This document shows positions 34,272 to 42,848 of a stretch of 64,000 nt of DNA, piece after piece (within the stretch, counting starts at the first letter, position 1; each line of letters begins with the position of its first letter). The DNA comes from CAVSJO01 sp963728445. GTDB taxonomy: Bacteria > Gemmatimonadota > Gemmatimonadetes > Longimicrobiales > RSA9. Location of the stretch: contig CAVSJO010000006.1 in assembly GCA_963728445.1 (NCBI GenBank), positions 124,001 to 188,000 on the forward strand. The letters run 5' to 3'. The notes under the pieces were generated by a model. That model was not told the DNA's origin. It made no database searches and was given only the letters and a program-made list of their open reading frames with translations. The translations under genes were made by a program, and so were the position numbers.

Positions 34272-35189
34272 CTACGCTCTCCGCCAGACTGCCGCTTCCT
34301 GCGCGCCCGGCGCCGGCACCGCGCCGGGGTGAAGCAAACCCGCCAGCACCTCGACCCCGCGAACCACGCGCGGACCCGACCGGTTGAAGTACGCAGACCC
34401 GTCCACGGCCCAGGCTCGACCCTGCCTCACCGCCCGTGGCGCGATCCGCGCCAGGAGCTCACCGTGGGCGTCCGCGTCCGCCTGCGTGGCCCCCAGGTCG
34501 TACCCGCACGGCATGATCACGAGAACATCCGCATCCAGCTCCGCAAGATCCGACGGCTCCGCCTCCACCGAGCGCGCCCCCATCTCCCCGGCCAGATTTC
34601 GGCCTCCGGCCAGCTCGATCTGCTCCGGGACCCAGTGCCCCGGCACGAAGACGGGATCGAGCCACTCGACCGCCAGCACCCCCGGTCCGGACCTCCCCGC
34701 CACGGCCGCGCGCACGACGTCCAGTCTCCCTCGCAGCTCCGAAACGAGTTCGGCGGCCCGGGCCTCCACGCCGGCCGCCCGGCCCACGGCTGCGATGCAC
34801 CCGAACACGTCCTCGAGCGTGTGTGCGTCGAGCGACACGACCTCCGCCGACAGCCCCCGGCTGGCCACCAGCTCACGCACCCCGGGGGTCGGCACCGCGC
34901 ACACCTCGCAGACTGCCTGCGTCAGCACCACGTCCGGCCGGAGCGCCTCCAGCCGGTCGCCGCTCACCTCGTAGACGCTGCCGTGCTCTTCCATTGCCCG
35001 GCGCACTGCCCGGTCCACCTCCCCGCTCGTCAACCCGATTGGGTCGAAGCGCGGCCGGCTGACCCTCGGCCGGTCCAGCACCTCTGGCGGGTAGTCGCAC
35101 TCGTGCGAGATCGCCACCAGCCCGTCCCCCAGCCCCAGCGCCTGCACGATCTCCGTCCCGCTCGCCAGCAGCGACGCGATCCGCTTCAT
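34272..35189 (-). CDS. BtuF-like cobalamin/iron-binding periplasmic-type protein without signal peptide
   Basis: A 305-aa protein of the BtuF/FepB substrate-binding fold (COG0614). Typical parts are MKRIASLLASGTEIVQALGLGD, SHECDYPPEV, RPDVVLTQAVCEVCAVP and VLVIMPCGYDLGATQADA. It lacks a signal peptide, as in a group of cytosolic cobalamin-binding relatives that keep the CEVCAV motif. ATG 35189 lies after GGGAGGG. No ABC transporter genes adjoin, and I see no cobalamin riboswitch in the 195 bases upstream. Ligand not certain. Confidence 0.78.
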   Translation of the reverse strand: MKRIASLLASGTEIVQALGLGDGLVAISHECDYPPEVLDRPRVSRPRFDPIGLTSGEVDRAVRRAMEEHGSVYEVSGDRLEALRPDVVLTQAVCEVCAVPTPGVRELVASRGLSAEVVSLDAHTLEDVFGCIAAVGRAAGVEARAAELVSELRGRLDVVRAAVAGRSGPGVLAVEWLDPVFVPGHWVPEQIELAGGRNLAGEMGARSVEAEPSDLAELDADVLVIMPCGYDLGATQADADAHGELLARIAPRAVRQGRAWAVDGSAYFNRSGPRVVRGVEVLAGLLHPGAVPAPGAQEAAVWRRA

Positions 35190-35287
35190 CCGTCCCTCCC
35201 CTTCGATCCGATTCACTGCACCTCTGCCGGACGATACCCCGCGCCGCCCTTCCGCTGCAACGCGCCGCGGCTCCCTTGCCCGTCTTG

Positions 35288-35303
35288 ATGTATGTTTATA
35301 CAT
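35288..35303. promoter_or_regulatory. ArgR/AhrC-like operator palindrome
   Basis: ATGTAT-GTTT-ATACAT is a perfect 6+6 palindrome in an AT-rich island within very GC-rich DNA. It reads TGTAT-N4-ATACA, close to the ARG-box half-sites TGAAT-N4-ATTCA. It sits 81 bases before the start of ornithine aminotransferase, an enzyme of arginine breakdown that ArgR/AhrC proteins control in other bacteria, and also lies upstream of the divergent BtuF-like gene. Only one box is seen. Confidence 0.4.
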
Positions 35304-35384
35304 TTCCCGGTCCAGGTATTTCCGGCGGCGCGGCCGACCGGCACGGGCACGGCGCGGGGACGCGCACCATCGGAAGGACGAGCA

Positions 35385-36611
35385 ATGGGACGGACGCAAG
35401 AGCTGGTCGGAATGGCGGAGACGTACAGCGCGCATAACTATCACCCCCTGCCGGTGGTGCTGGAGCGGGGGGAGGGGGTGTGGGTGTGGGACGTCGACGG
35501 GCGGAAGTACATGGACATGCTGTCGGCGTACTCGGCGGTGAATCAGGGGCACCGGCACCCGGCGATCATCGGGGCGCTGGTGGAGCAGGCTTCGAAGCTC
35601 ACGCTGACGTCACGGGCGTTCCACAACGACCAGATGGGTCCGTTCCTGAAGGAGCTGTGCCAGCTGGCGGGATACGAGAAGGCGCTGCCGATGAACACGG
35701 GCGCCGAGGCCGTGGAGACTGCCATCAAGATGGTGCGGAAGTGGGGATACGAGGTGAAGGGAGTGGCGCCGGGCAAGGCGAAGATCGTGGTGTGCGACGG
35801 CAACTTCCACGGTCGTACGACGACGATCGTGGGCTTCTCGTCGGAGGACCTGTACAAGGAGGGCTTCGGCCCGTTCACGCCCGGCTTCGTGCGGGTCCCG
35901 TACGGCGACCTCGAGGCGCTGAAGTCGGCGATGGACGAGAACACGGTTGCGTTCCTCGTCGAGCCGATCCAGGGGGAGGCGGGCGTGGTCGTGCCGCCGG
36001 AGGGGTACCTGCAGGGGGCGGCGGCGCTCTGCCGTGAGCACGGCGCTCTTCTGGTGGCGGACGAGATCCAGACGGGCCTGGGGCGTACGGGCCGCATGTT
36101 CGCGTCGCAGTGGGAAGGAGTGCGGCCGGACGTGGTGATCGTCGGCAAGGCGCTGGGCGGCGGGGTGTACCCGGTCTCGGGCGTGCTGGCGGATGAGGCG
36201 GTCATGGACGTCTTCACGCCGGGCACGCACGGCTCGACGTTCGGCGGCAACCCGCTGGCGGCGGCGGTGGCGCGGGCGTCCTTGAAGGTCCTCGTCGAGG
36301 AGAAGCTGGCCGAGCGGGCGGCGGAGCTCGGTGCCTGGTTCATGGACGAGCTTCGGGCCCTCGAATCGCCACACGTGGCGGAGGTGCGCGGCCGGGGGCT
36401 GCTGATCGGCGTGGTCATCCGGGACGAGTCGGGTCCGGCGCGGCCGTTCTGCGAAGCGCTGAAGGCCCGGGGCATCCTGGCGAAGGAGACGCACGATCAG
36501 GTGGTCCGCTTCGCGCCCCCGCTGGTGGCGACGAAGGAGGAGTTGCAGGCGGTGCTGCCCGCGATCGCGGAGGTGCTCGAGTCGCCCGTGGCGGTTACGG
36601 CCGGCGCCTAG
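35385..36611 (+). CDS. rocD: Ornithine aminotransferase
   Basis: A 408-aa class III PLP aminotransferase that turns ornithine and 2-oxoglutarate into glutamate semialdehyde and glutamate. The PLP lysine is K255 (VGKALGGGVYPV), with family blocks YMDMLSAYSAVNQGHRHP, PMNTGAEAVETAIKMVRKWGY, NFHGRTTTIVGFS and LLVADEIQTGLGRTG. The order and the GAEAVE block fit ornithine rather than acetylornithine aminotransferase. ATG 35385 follows GGAAGGA. It complements the proline dehydrogenase at 46064, since both feed glutamate semialdehyde. A hairpin follows the gene. Confidence 0.92.
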   Translation: MGRTQELVGMAETYSAHNYHPLPVVLERGEGVWVWDVDGRKYMDMLSAYSAVNQGHRHPAIIGALVEQASKLTLTSRAFHNDQMGPFLKELCQLAGYEKALPMNTGAEAVETAIKMVRKWGYEVKGVAPGKAKIVVCDGNFHGRTTTIVGFSSEDLYKEGFGPFTPGFVRVPYGDLEALKSAMDENTVAFLVEPIQGEAGVVVPPEGYLQGAAALCREHGALLVADEIQTGLGRTGRMFASQWEGVRPDVVIVGKALGGGVYPVSGVLADEAVMDVFTPGTHGSTFGGNPLAAAVARASLKVLVEEKLAERAAELGAWFMDELRALESPHVAEVRGRGLLIGVVIRDESGPARPFCEALKARGILAKETHDQVVRFAPPLVATKEELQAVLPAIAEVLESPVAVTAGA

Positions 36612-36658
36612 CGCCGGGACGCCCGCGGCCGGTCGTGCCGTGTGCCGAGGCCGGAGAC

Positions 36659-36694
36659 GAGGGGGAGGGGCGACGTCGGTCGTCCTTCCCCCTC
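36659..36694 (+). terminator. Intrinsic terminator after rocD
   Basis: A 16-bp stem (36659-36674 with 36679-36694) with two G-U wobbles and a GTCG loop, pyrimidine-rich on its 3' side (TCGTCCTTCCCCCTC). It lies 47 bases past the rocD stop. It also argues that the next gene starts at 36738, since an earlier start would put the hairpin inside its coding region. Confidence 0.75.
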
Positions 36695-36737
36695 GGCGCT
36701 TCCGCAAACGGCGTGGCGCCTGCATGTTCCCCGGGCG

Positions 36738-37694
36738 ATGACTGATCCGAGCGTTCCCGAAGTCGGCCCCAGCGACGTCCCGAATGTGGCGTCGAGGTGG
36801 CGGCTCGCACTCGCGCTTCTGCGGCGCATGCCGCAGGGACTGCTGAGTCGGGGGTTCGGCCGGCTGGCCGATGCCCGCCTGCCCCCGGCGCTGCGGCGGC
36901 CGCTCATCGGCGGCTTCGCGCGCCTGGTGGGCGCGGATCTGGGCGAGGCCCGGGGAGCGCCCGGAGACTACGCGAGCCTGAACGCCTTCTTCGTGCGCCG
37001 CCTGCGTCCCGGTCTGCGGGCGTGGCCGTCCGATCCGCTCGATGCGGGGAGTCCGGTGGACGGGATCGTAGGTGCATTCGGGGCCGTTCGGTCCGGCCGG
37101 GTCGTGCAGGCGAAAGGGCTCCGGTACGGCATCGCCGACCTGCTGGGGGACGAGACCGAGGCGGACGGCTTCAGCGGCGGCACCTTCCTTACCCTGTATC
37201 TCAGCCCCAGGCACTACCACCGCATCCACGCCCCCGTCGGCGGGAGCATCGCCCTGGCACGCCACGTCCCCGGCGCGCTGCTGCCCGTGAACGAGGCCGC
37301 GGTCGCGACCATCCCGAACCTCTTTCCACGCAACGAGCGGCTGCTCTGTCACATCGATTCGCCGGTCGGGCGCGTCGCCGTCGTCGCCGTCGGTGCATAC
37401 AACGTCGGCCGGATCTCGGCGGCGTTCGACGACGGGTGGGGTGCGCAGGCCGGGCGGCCGGGCTGGGTGACGAACCGCCCTCGTGCCGTGGTGGAGGCCC
37501 GGCGCTACGAGCCGCCGGTTCCCGTGGCCCGGGGCGACGACCTCATGGCCTTCCACCTGGGCTCAACCGTCGTGCTCCTCTTCCCCGAGGGCGTCGCGCT
37601 GGACGAGGGGCTTCAGCCGGGCGCGGAGATCCGGCTGGGTCAGCGAATCGCCGGCGCGGTCGAGACGCAGAGCGGCGGGGCGGTCGAGGCGTAG
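36738..37694 (+). CDS. psd: Phosphatidylserine decarboxylase proenzyme
   Basis: A 318-aa enzyme that makes phosphatidylethanolamine. The self-cleavage motif LGST is at 274-277, so the pyruvoyl group forms from Ser276. The catalytic Asp is in SPVDGIVG and the His in RHYHRIHAP. GALLPVNEAAVATIPNLFPRNER (family: GxLxPVNxxxxxxxxxLFxxNER) and AYNVGRI are also present. The long soluble form matches the E. coli type. ATG 36738 is chosen downstream of the rocD terminator. The 3' end runs into a GC-rich, repetitive stretch (to about 37735) before the convergent esterase gene. Confidence 0.92.
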   Translation: MTDPSVPEVGPSDVPNVASRWRLALALLRRMPQGLLSRGFGRLADARLPPALRRPLIGGFARLVGADLGEARGAPGDYASLNAFFVRRLRPGLRAWPSDPLDAGSPVDGIVGAFGAVRSGRVVQAKGLRYGIADLLGDETEADGFSGGTFLTLYLSPRHYHRIHAPVGGSIALARHVPGALLPVNEAAVATIPNLFPRNERLLCHIDSPVGRVAVVAVGAYNVGRISAAFDDGWGAQAGRPGWVTNRPRAVVEARRYEPPVPVARGDDLMAFHLGSTVVLLFPEGVALDEGLQPGAEIRLGQRIAGAVETQSGGAVEA

Positions 37695-37819
37695 GGGGCC
37701 GGGGCGTAGGCGGCCGGGGCGGCCGTGGCGCAGGCCGCCGGTCAGACGTCCGTGCGCCGGTCGGTCCCGACCGCGGCGGTTGAATAGCCAGATGCCGCCG
37801 CCCAAGATGCGTACCTTGC

Positions 37820-39592
37820 CTATCGGCCTCCCGCCCAGCGAAGATCGACGCCTGGCGGAGCCGAGCGGCGCATGTGGTCGGCGGCGATGCGGACGAATTC
37901 CGGATACGAGAGCTCCCGGTCCGGGTTCGTCGGGCTGCGGCCGATCCAGCAGTGGGGCTGGCCGCGCCCGTATTCGAACGTGGCCCGGGCGGGCGGACTC
38001 GTCGTCGAGTCCAGCGACGCCTGGAGGAGCTGCACCGCGTCGTTGAGGTAGTACGTGTCCATGTCACCCACAGCGACGTGGATGCGCCCGGTGAGCTTCG
38101 GGCCCAGCACGGCCCAGCGGCGCGAGAGGATCGCCCGCAGGTCGTAGTTCTCCCGCCAGTAGCCGGCCACCTCGTGGTCGATCGCACCGCTGCGCTTGTC
38201 CCATATCGGGGCGGGGTAGCCGTCCTCCCCCACCGGCCCGTACGCCGCCTGCCAGATGTCCCACTGGCCGCCGGAGCGGCCGTGTTCGCCGGCCGCGAGC
38301 TCCATCCGGTTCTCCTGCGCCATCGTGTAGCGGACGGAGCCGTCGGGGCTGCGGGCGCCGGGGCGAGGAACGGCGACGTCGCCCCGGTGCAGGACGTAAG
38401 CGTTCTCGTCCTCGTACACGTTCACGATCTGGTAGTAGCGGAAATCGACGGGGTCCGGGCACCAGCCCCAGGTGCCGCCGAAGAAGTCGGGATCGAAGAC
38501 CTGCATCGCCAGTGCCTCCCATCCCCCGGTCGACCCGCCGGCCAGCACGCGGGCCCACGCGTCGGGGATGGCGCGGAAGCGACGCTCCAGCTCCGGCACG
38601 AGCTCCTCGAGGAGGGCGTCCCGGTACGGACCCACGTTGGCGCTGTTCACGGAGTAGGACGTGTCGTAGTACGGGTTCGCGTCCCTGAACGTCACCGCGA
38701 TGACCTGGGGCGCGTCCGGAGAGCGCCAGAAGGCGTCGAACGCGCCGCTCCGCTCGCCGCCCCGTCCATAGCCGAAGGGCGCCGAACGGCCGGGGAAGTG
38801 CCCCTGCAGGTATACGACCGGGTAGCGACGTTCCGGATGGGCGTCGTAGCCCGCCGGCAGGAGCACGTTCACGCCGATCCACATGTCGTGGCCCCAGAAG
38901 CGCGACAGTCGCTCGCTCCGGATCTTGACGAAGCGGACGAGGTCCCGGTCCGTCGGGTTCCCCTGCTGCAGCGAGCCGCCGGCGGGTACCGGCTCGAGGG
39001 GCTCGATCACCTCCGACAGCGTCAGGTGGACAGGGGCCGCGTTGCCAGCGCCCACGCGAATCTCGCGCACGGGCGAGGCGACGTTGCCCGGCGCGCGCCA
39101 GAGGTCCTGCCCGGCGCCGGAGTTCAGGTGGAGCGAGACGGTGTGCCCGTCGGCGCGGTGGAACGTGGTGTAGACATTCAGGAACGCCTGCACGCGGTAC
39201 GTGCCCGGCGGCAGCGATCCCAGGTCCGCGTAAGGGTATCCGTAGACGAGAGTGTCCCCTGCCGCGAGGTCGACCTCTCCGCCCGGCCGAAGGCCCGTGA
39301 CGTCCCGCCCCCAGAACGGCACGCCCATGACCCCTACCTTCTCCCGCGGCTCACCGGTCGCGTCGCGGCTGACCACCACGTAGACGCGGCCGGTGACGGG
39401 GACCTCGAGGCCGAGCTCGTGGACGCGTGCGGCCGCGGCGGGCGCCAGAGTGATCCGGAAGCTCGGGACGGGAGGCCTGGACGCGGACGCACCGGAGAGC
39501 GGGGCGCGTCCGGCGGCGGGATCCGCCGCCGTCGACAGCATGAGAAGAGCCGCGAGGGCGGCGGGAACGGCCAGTCGGTTCGCGATTCGCAT
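37820..39592 (-). CDS. Secreted esterase-like alpha/beta hydrolase
   Basis: A 590-aa exported protein. The signal peptide (LAVPAALAALLMLSTAADPAAG) is followed by a beta-rich N-terminal domain (about 45-230) and an esterase-D-type alpha/beta hydrolase domain (about 235-560). Candidate triad: Ser in GGSTGGWEAL, Asp in VGDMDTYY, His in QPHCWIG. The oxyanion block YPVVYLQGHFPG and DANPYYDTSYSVNS are typical of secreted putative esterases of this group. ATG 39592 is chosen for the signal peptide; the upstream in-frame ATG has none. Substrate unknown. Confidence 0.82.
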   Translation of the reverse strand: MRIANRLAVPAALAALLMLSTAADPAAGRAPLSGASASRPPVPSFRITLAPAAAARVHELGLEVPVTGRVYVVVSRDATGEPREKVGVMGVPFWGRDVTGLRPGGEVDLAAGDTLVYGYPYADLGSLPPGTYRVQAFLNVYTTFHRADGHTVSLHLNSGAGQDLWRAPGNVASPVREIRVGAGNAAPVHLTLSEVIEPLEPVPAGGSLQQGNPTDRDLVRFVKIRSERLSRFWGHDMWIGVNVLLPAGYDAHPERRYPVVYLQGHFPGRSAPFGYGRGGERSGAFDAFWRSPDAPQVIAVTFRDANPYYDTSYSVNSANVGPYRDALLEELVPELERRFRAIPDAWARVLAGGSTGGWEALAMQVFDPDFFGGTWGWCPDPVDFRYYQIVNVYEDENAYVLHRGDVAVPRPGARSPDGSVRYTMAQENRMELAAGEHGRSGGQWDIWQAAYGPVGEDGYPAPIWDKRSGAIDHEVAGYWRENYDLRAILSRRWAVLGPKLTGRIHVAVGDMDTYYLNDAVQLLQASLDSTTSPPARATFEYGRGQPHCWIGRSPTNPDRELSYPEFVRIAADHMRRSAPPGVDLRWAGGR

Positions 39593-39683
39593 GGGGGCGC
39601 GGGTCGGGGAAGACGGACCCGCCGTGCGCGGCGGGCCGGAACGGGTCAAGCTCGCACGCCGGCCGCCCCCGCGCCACTGGCCG

Positions 39684-39779
39684 TCAGTAGAGGAACAGCA
39701 GCGTCAGCACGGCGGCCGCCACGACCAGGAATCCCACCATCACGACGAGCGGCAGGTCCTGCTTCGGATCCACGTGCAT
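39684..39779 (-). CDS. Small single-helix membrane peptide (31 aa)
   Basis: The minus strand reads MHVDPKQDLPLVVMVGF then a hydrophobic run VVAAAVLTLLFLY and a stop. The ATG (39777-39779) has CGGAGGG on the minus strand ending 4 bases upstream (39784-39790), a strong ribosome site in a non-coding gap. One membrane helix with a short acidic/basic head is predicted. It lies upstream of the esterase gene on the same strand (91 bases). Upstream frame continues as a Ser/Glu/Pro stretch to a possible TTG start at 39836. It is too short for ordinary gene callers. Function unknown. Confidence 0.45.
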   Translation of the reverse strand: MHVDPKQDLPLVVMVGFLVVAAAVLTLLFLY

Positions 39780-39914
39780 CCAGCCCTCCGGGGGTTCGGA
39801 CGCGCTCGACTGCGCGCCGGCTCCGGCTACCTGCAAGTCTTCGACCGGCGACGTTGCCGCGTCCGCTCACGGCCGCGAGCTTCCATCGACCCATCCTCCC
39901 GCCCTGGACGCGAA

Positions 39915-41105
39915 ATGACGATCTCCAGCCCGCTGCAGGGCATCTTCGTCGCCGACTTCACGGAGTCCCTCGCCGGGCCGTTCTGTGGTCAGATCCTGGC
40001 CGACCTCGGCGCCGACGTCGTCAAGATCGAGCGGCCGGGAGGCGATCCGTCGCGCCAGTGGGGGCCTCCCTTCTGGGCCGGAGACGGCACGCTCTTCCTG
40101 TCCGCGAACCGCGGCAAGCGCAGTCTCGAAATCGATCTGAAGGGGCCACACGGGAGCGAGGTGGTGCGCCGACTCGTGACCCGCGCCGACGTCGTCCTGC
40201 ATTCCTTCCGTCTTGGCGTCGCCGAGTCCCTGGGGCTCGGGTACGCCCAGGTCCGTGCCGTCAGCGACCGCGTCATCTACTGTGACATCACGGCCTGGGG
40301 ACACCGCGGGCCACGACGAGAGGAGCCCGGGTACGATCCGGTCGTCCAGGCCTGCGCCGGCCTGATGTCCGTCACCGGCCACCCGGCCTCGCCGCCGACC
40401 CGCCTCGGCGCATCGATGGTGGACATGGGCACCGGCATGTGGGCGGCCATCGGAATCCTCGCGGCGCTGCGGGAGCGGGAGCGCACGGGACGCGGCAGCC
40501 GCGTCGTCGCCTCCCTCCTGGACACCGCCCTCGTCTGGGGGAGCTACCACCTCATGGGGTACCTGGCGACGGGGCACGCCCCGGGACCCGAGGGCTCGGG
40601 GCTGGCCTCCATCGTCCCGTACGGCGCCTTCCCCACCGCCGACGCATGGGTCATGATCGCCGCCGGCAACGACAAGCTCTTCCGCCTGCTGTGCGGTGCA
40701 CTCGGCGCGGACGACCTAACGGACGATCCGCGGTTCCTGTCGAACCGCGACCGCGTCGCCAACCGGGCCGCCCTCGAGGAGCGCCTCACCGCGACGACGC
40801 GCGATCTCACCGCATCCGACCTCCTCGAGCGCCTGCGCCGCGCGGGCGTCCCGTCCGGACCGATCCAGGACATGGCCCAGGTCGCGGACGATCCCCAGGT
40901 CCACGCCTCCGGCGTCCTGCGATCGGTGAGCCGTACGGGTCACCCGGACTACCGGGATGTGGCCCTGCCGCTGGAGCACGACGGGCGCCGCTGGACCGCG
41001 GCGCGGCCGCCACCGCGGGTCGGCGAGCACAGCCGCGCCGTCCTGGCGGAGCTGGGACTGGGAGATGCGTTCGCCTCCGGGGACGGCGCGGAGGTGAGCG
41101 GCTGA
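39915..41105 (+). CDS. Class III CoA-transferase (CaiB/BaiF family)
   Basis: A 396-aa family III CoA-transferase. The N-terminal block VADFTESLAGPFCGQILADLGADVVKIERPGGDPSRQWGP (split here by function: FTESLAGPF and GADVVKIERP) is classical, and the catalytic aspartate is D170 in SMVDMGTGM. Members move CoA between carboxylic acids (formyl-CoA/oxalate, carnitine, succinyl-CoA and others), and the pair cannot be told from sequence. ATG 39915 fits the family N-terminus. No acyl-CoA dehydrogenase or hydratase is adjacent, so pathway context is lacking. Confidence 0.88.
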   Translation: MTISSPLQGIFVADFTESLAGPFCGQILADLGADVVKIERPGGDPSRQWGPPFWAGDGTLFLSANRGKRSLEIDLKGPHGSEVVRRLVTRADVVLHSFRLGVAESLGLGYAQVRAVSDRVIYCDITAWGHRGPRREEPGYDPVVQACAGLMSVTGHPASPPTRLGASMVDMGTGMWAAIGILAALRERERTGRGSRVVASLLDTALVWGSYHLMGYLATGHAPGPEGSGLASIVPYGAFPTADAWVMIAAGNDKLFRLLCGALGADDLTDDPRFLSNRDRVANRAALEERLTATTRDLTASDLLERLRRAGVPSGPIQDMAQVADDPQVHASGVLRSVSRTGHPDYRDVALPLEHDGRRWTAARPPPRVGEHSRAVLAELGLGDAFASGDGAEVSG

Positions 41106-41117
41106 CGTGCGGACCGG

Positions 41118-42437
41118 TCAGGTGCGCGGACGCTGCGTGGACGCGGCCTGGATGCCGGTCGCGACCTCGGGGATGATGCCGCGCTCGACGTAGAGCGGGT
41201 GCACGAGGGCCCGCAGGGCGGGGATCCGGCGGCCGAACCACGCCGCCGCGGCAAGGCACGCGACTCCGCCCAGGAGGACCGTGCGGGGCGCCCCGATACG
41301 GTTGGCGATTCCGCCGGCGAACAGGCTGCCGAAAGGGGCCATTCCCATGAAGGCCATGGTGTAGAGGCTCATGACCCGGCCGCGCATCTCCTCGGTGGTG
41401 AGGGTCTGGAGGACGGTGTTGATGGAGGCCGAGAAGATCATGAGACCGAACCCCGCGAGCAGGATGACGAGCCCCGAAACGGGGAGGGTCCGGGTGAAGC
41501 CGAGGGCGGCGAGGCCGAAGCCGAAGATCGCCGCTCCGGCAGCGATGACGCGGCTGAGGCCGCGGACGGTGCTGCGGGAGGCGAGGAAGAGGGCGCCGCC
41601 GAGGGCGCCGAATCCGGCGGCGGAGGTCAGGAACCCGAGGGTGGTGGCGCCGCCGCCCAGAACGTCACTCGCGAAGACGGGGAGGAGCACCGTGTAGGGC
41701 ATCCCGACGAGGGACACGACGGCGAGAACGAGGAGCAGCGATCGGATGGGAGCAAACCCGAACGCGTAGCGGAAACCCTCGCGCAGATTCCGCACGACGT
41801 CGGGCCGGCCCGGCACGACGGGTCCGCCGCGCGCGCGGATGCCGAGCAGGGCGGCGAGCACGGCGAGATAGCTGACGGCGTTCAGCAGGAAGACGACGCC
41901 CTCGCCGACGGCGCCGATGAGCACGCCGGCGACGGCCGGCCCGACGAGGCGCGCGGCGTTGAACATGGACGAGTTGAGGGCGATGGCGTTGGCGAGGTCC
42001 TCGGTGCCTTCGACGAGGAGGACGAGGTACGCCTGCCGGGCGGGGATGTCGAAGCCGTTGATGGTGCCCAGGACGAGCGCGAGGGCGACGAGGTGCCAGA
42101 CGCGGATCTCGTCGGTGAGGACGAGGCCGGTGAGCACGAACGCCTGGACCATTGCTGCCGACTGCGTGGTCAGGACGATGCGCCGGCGGTTCCATCGATC
42201 GACGAAGACGCCGGCGATGGGCGAGATCAGGAACGCCGGGAACTGGGTCGCGAAGCCGATCACGCCGAGGGCGAGTGCGGAGCCGGTGAGCCGGTAGACG
42301 AGCCAGCTCATGGCGACGGACTGCATCCACGTGCCGACGTTGGAGAGCAGCTGCCCCGCGAAGAAGAGGCGGAAATCCCTGTGGCGGAAGGCGCGCAGCG
42401 CGGCGGGAGGCGTGCGGGTACCCGGGTCGGCGCTCAC
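41118..42437 (-). CDS. MFS exporter (MFS_3/EntS-like)
   Basis: A 439-aa, 12-helix major facilitator of the EntS/MFS_3 type. Typical blocks are FRLFFAGQLLSNVGTWMQSVAMSWLVYRLTGSA, FVDRWNRRRIVLTTQ, MFNAARLVGPAVAGV and EEMRGRVMSLYTMAFMGMAPFGSL (each given in part). The start is GTG 42437, one base from the DUF971 stop. Relatives export siderophores or drugs. No siderophore genes are near, so the substrate is open. Probably co-transcribed after the DUF971 gene. Confidence 0.88.
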   Translation of the reverse strand: MSADPGTRTPPAALRAFRHRDFRLFFAGQLLSNVGTWMQSVAMSWLVYRLTGSALALGVIGFATQFPAFLISPIAGVFVDRWNRRRIVLTTQSAAMVQAFVLTGLVLTDEIRVWHLVALALVLGTINGFDIPARQAYLVLLVEGTEDLANAIALNSSMFNAARLVGPAVAGVLIGAVGEGVVFLLNAVSYLAVLAALLGIRARGGPVVPGRPDVVRNLREGFRYAFGFAPIRSLLLVLAVVSLVGMPYTVLLPVFASDVLGGGATTLGFLTSAAGFGALGGALFLASRSTVRGLSRVIAAGAAIFGFGLAALGFTRTLPVSGLVILLAGFGLMIFSASINTVLQTLTTEEMRGRVMSLYTMAFMGMAPFGSLFAGGIANRIGAPRTVLLGGVACLAAAAWFGRRIPALRALVHPLYVERGIIPEVATGIQAASTQRPRT

Positions 42438-42438
42438 C

Positions 42439-42774
42439 TCAGGAAGCGGCCTCCTCGATGTCGCAGTCCTCGCACGGGCAGATCTTCCGGAGGAGCTCGT
42501 AGGGGTAGATGCCCGTCGTGTGGCCGTCGCTCCAGTCGATGCGGATCGCGTATCGGCCGACGTACTGAATGTTCAGCGGGTAGACGTCGGCGGGGACGGC
42601 CCGGGGGTCCAGGCGGGGCCGCCCGGTCATCTCGTCAACGCACGCGGCGCACCGGCACTGGAGGCGGAGATAGCGCGGCGAGTAGTCCGACACGTGACCA
42701 TCCGCCCACTCGATCCGGAGCTGACTGGCGTCCTCGTTCGGACCGATGCTCTTCGGGGTGATCTCGGGCTTCAT
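42439..42774 (-). CDS. DUF971 (GBBH-like N-terminal domain) protein
   Basis: A 111-aa protein of the DUF971 family. The signature IEWADGHVSDYSPRYLRLQCRCAAC and a matching second half IDWSDGHTTGIYPYELLRKICPCEDC (each read in short blocks) form two similar halves, both ending in C-x-C-x2-C, probably one zinc or Fe-S site. The family is linked to iron-sulphur or carnitine enzymes, but no function is fixed. ATG 42774 follows GGAGGA. It lies one base upstream of the MFS gene. Confidence 0.85.
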   Translation of the reverse strand: MKPEITPKSIGPNEDASQLRIEWADGHVSDYSPRYLRLQCRCAACVDEMTGRPRLDPRAVPADVYPLNIQYVGRYAIRIDWSDGHTTGIYPYELLRKICPCEDCDIEEAAS

Positions 42775-42848
42775 GCTTCCTCCGGCGACGGGGTCGCCGC
42801 TCCGGGCCGCGAGACGCTCCGTCTCGCGGGAGCCGCGCCACCGGCGGC

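Noticed and set aside
35288..35303. LexA box for the ATGTAT...ATACAT palindrome
   Set aside because: It has TGT-N8-ACA but lacks the outer C and G of CTGT-N8-ACAG, and neither flanking gene is a DNA-damage gene; the ArgR reading fits rocD better.
34247..35384. Cobalamin riboswitch upstream of the BtuF-like gene
   Set aside because: I could not find the conserved B12-box or a large structured leader in the 195 bases between the divergent genes.
37670..37735. Tandem repeat-like GGCCGGGGCG stretch after psd
   Set aside because: Units are short and irregular and overlap the psd stop region; it is ordinary GC-rich sequence rather than a defined repeat family.
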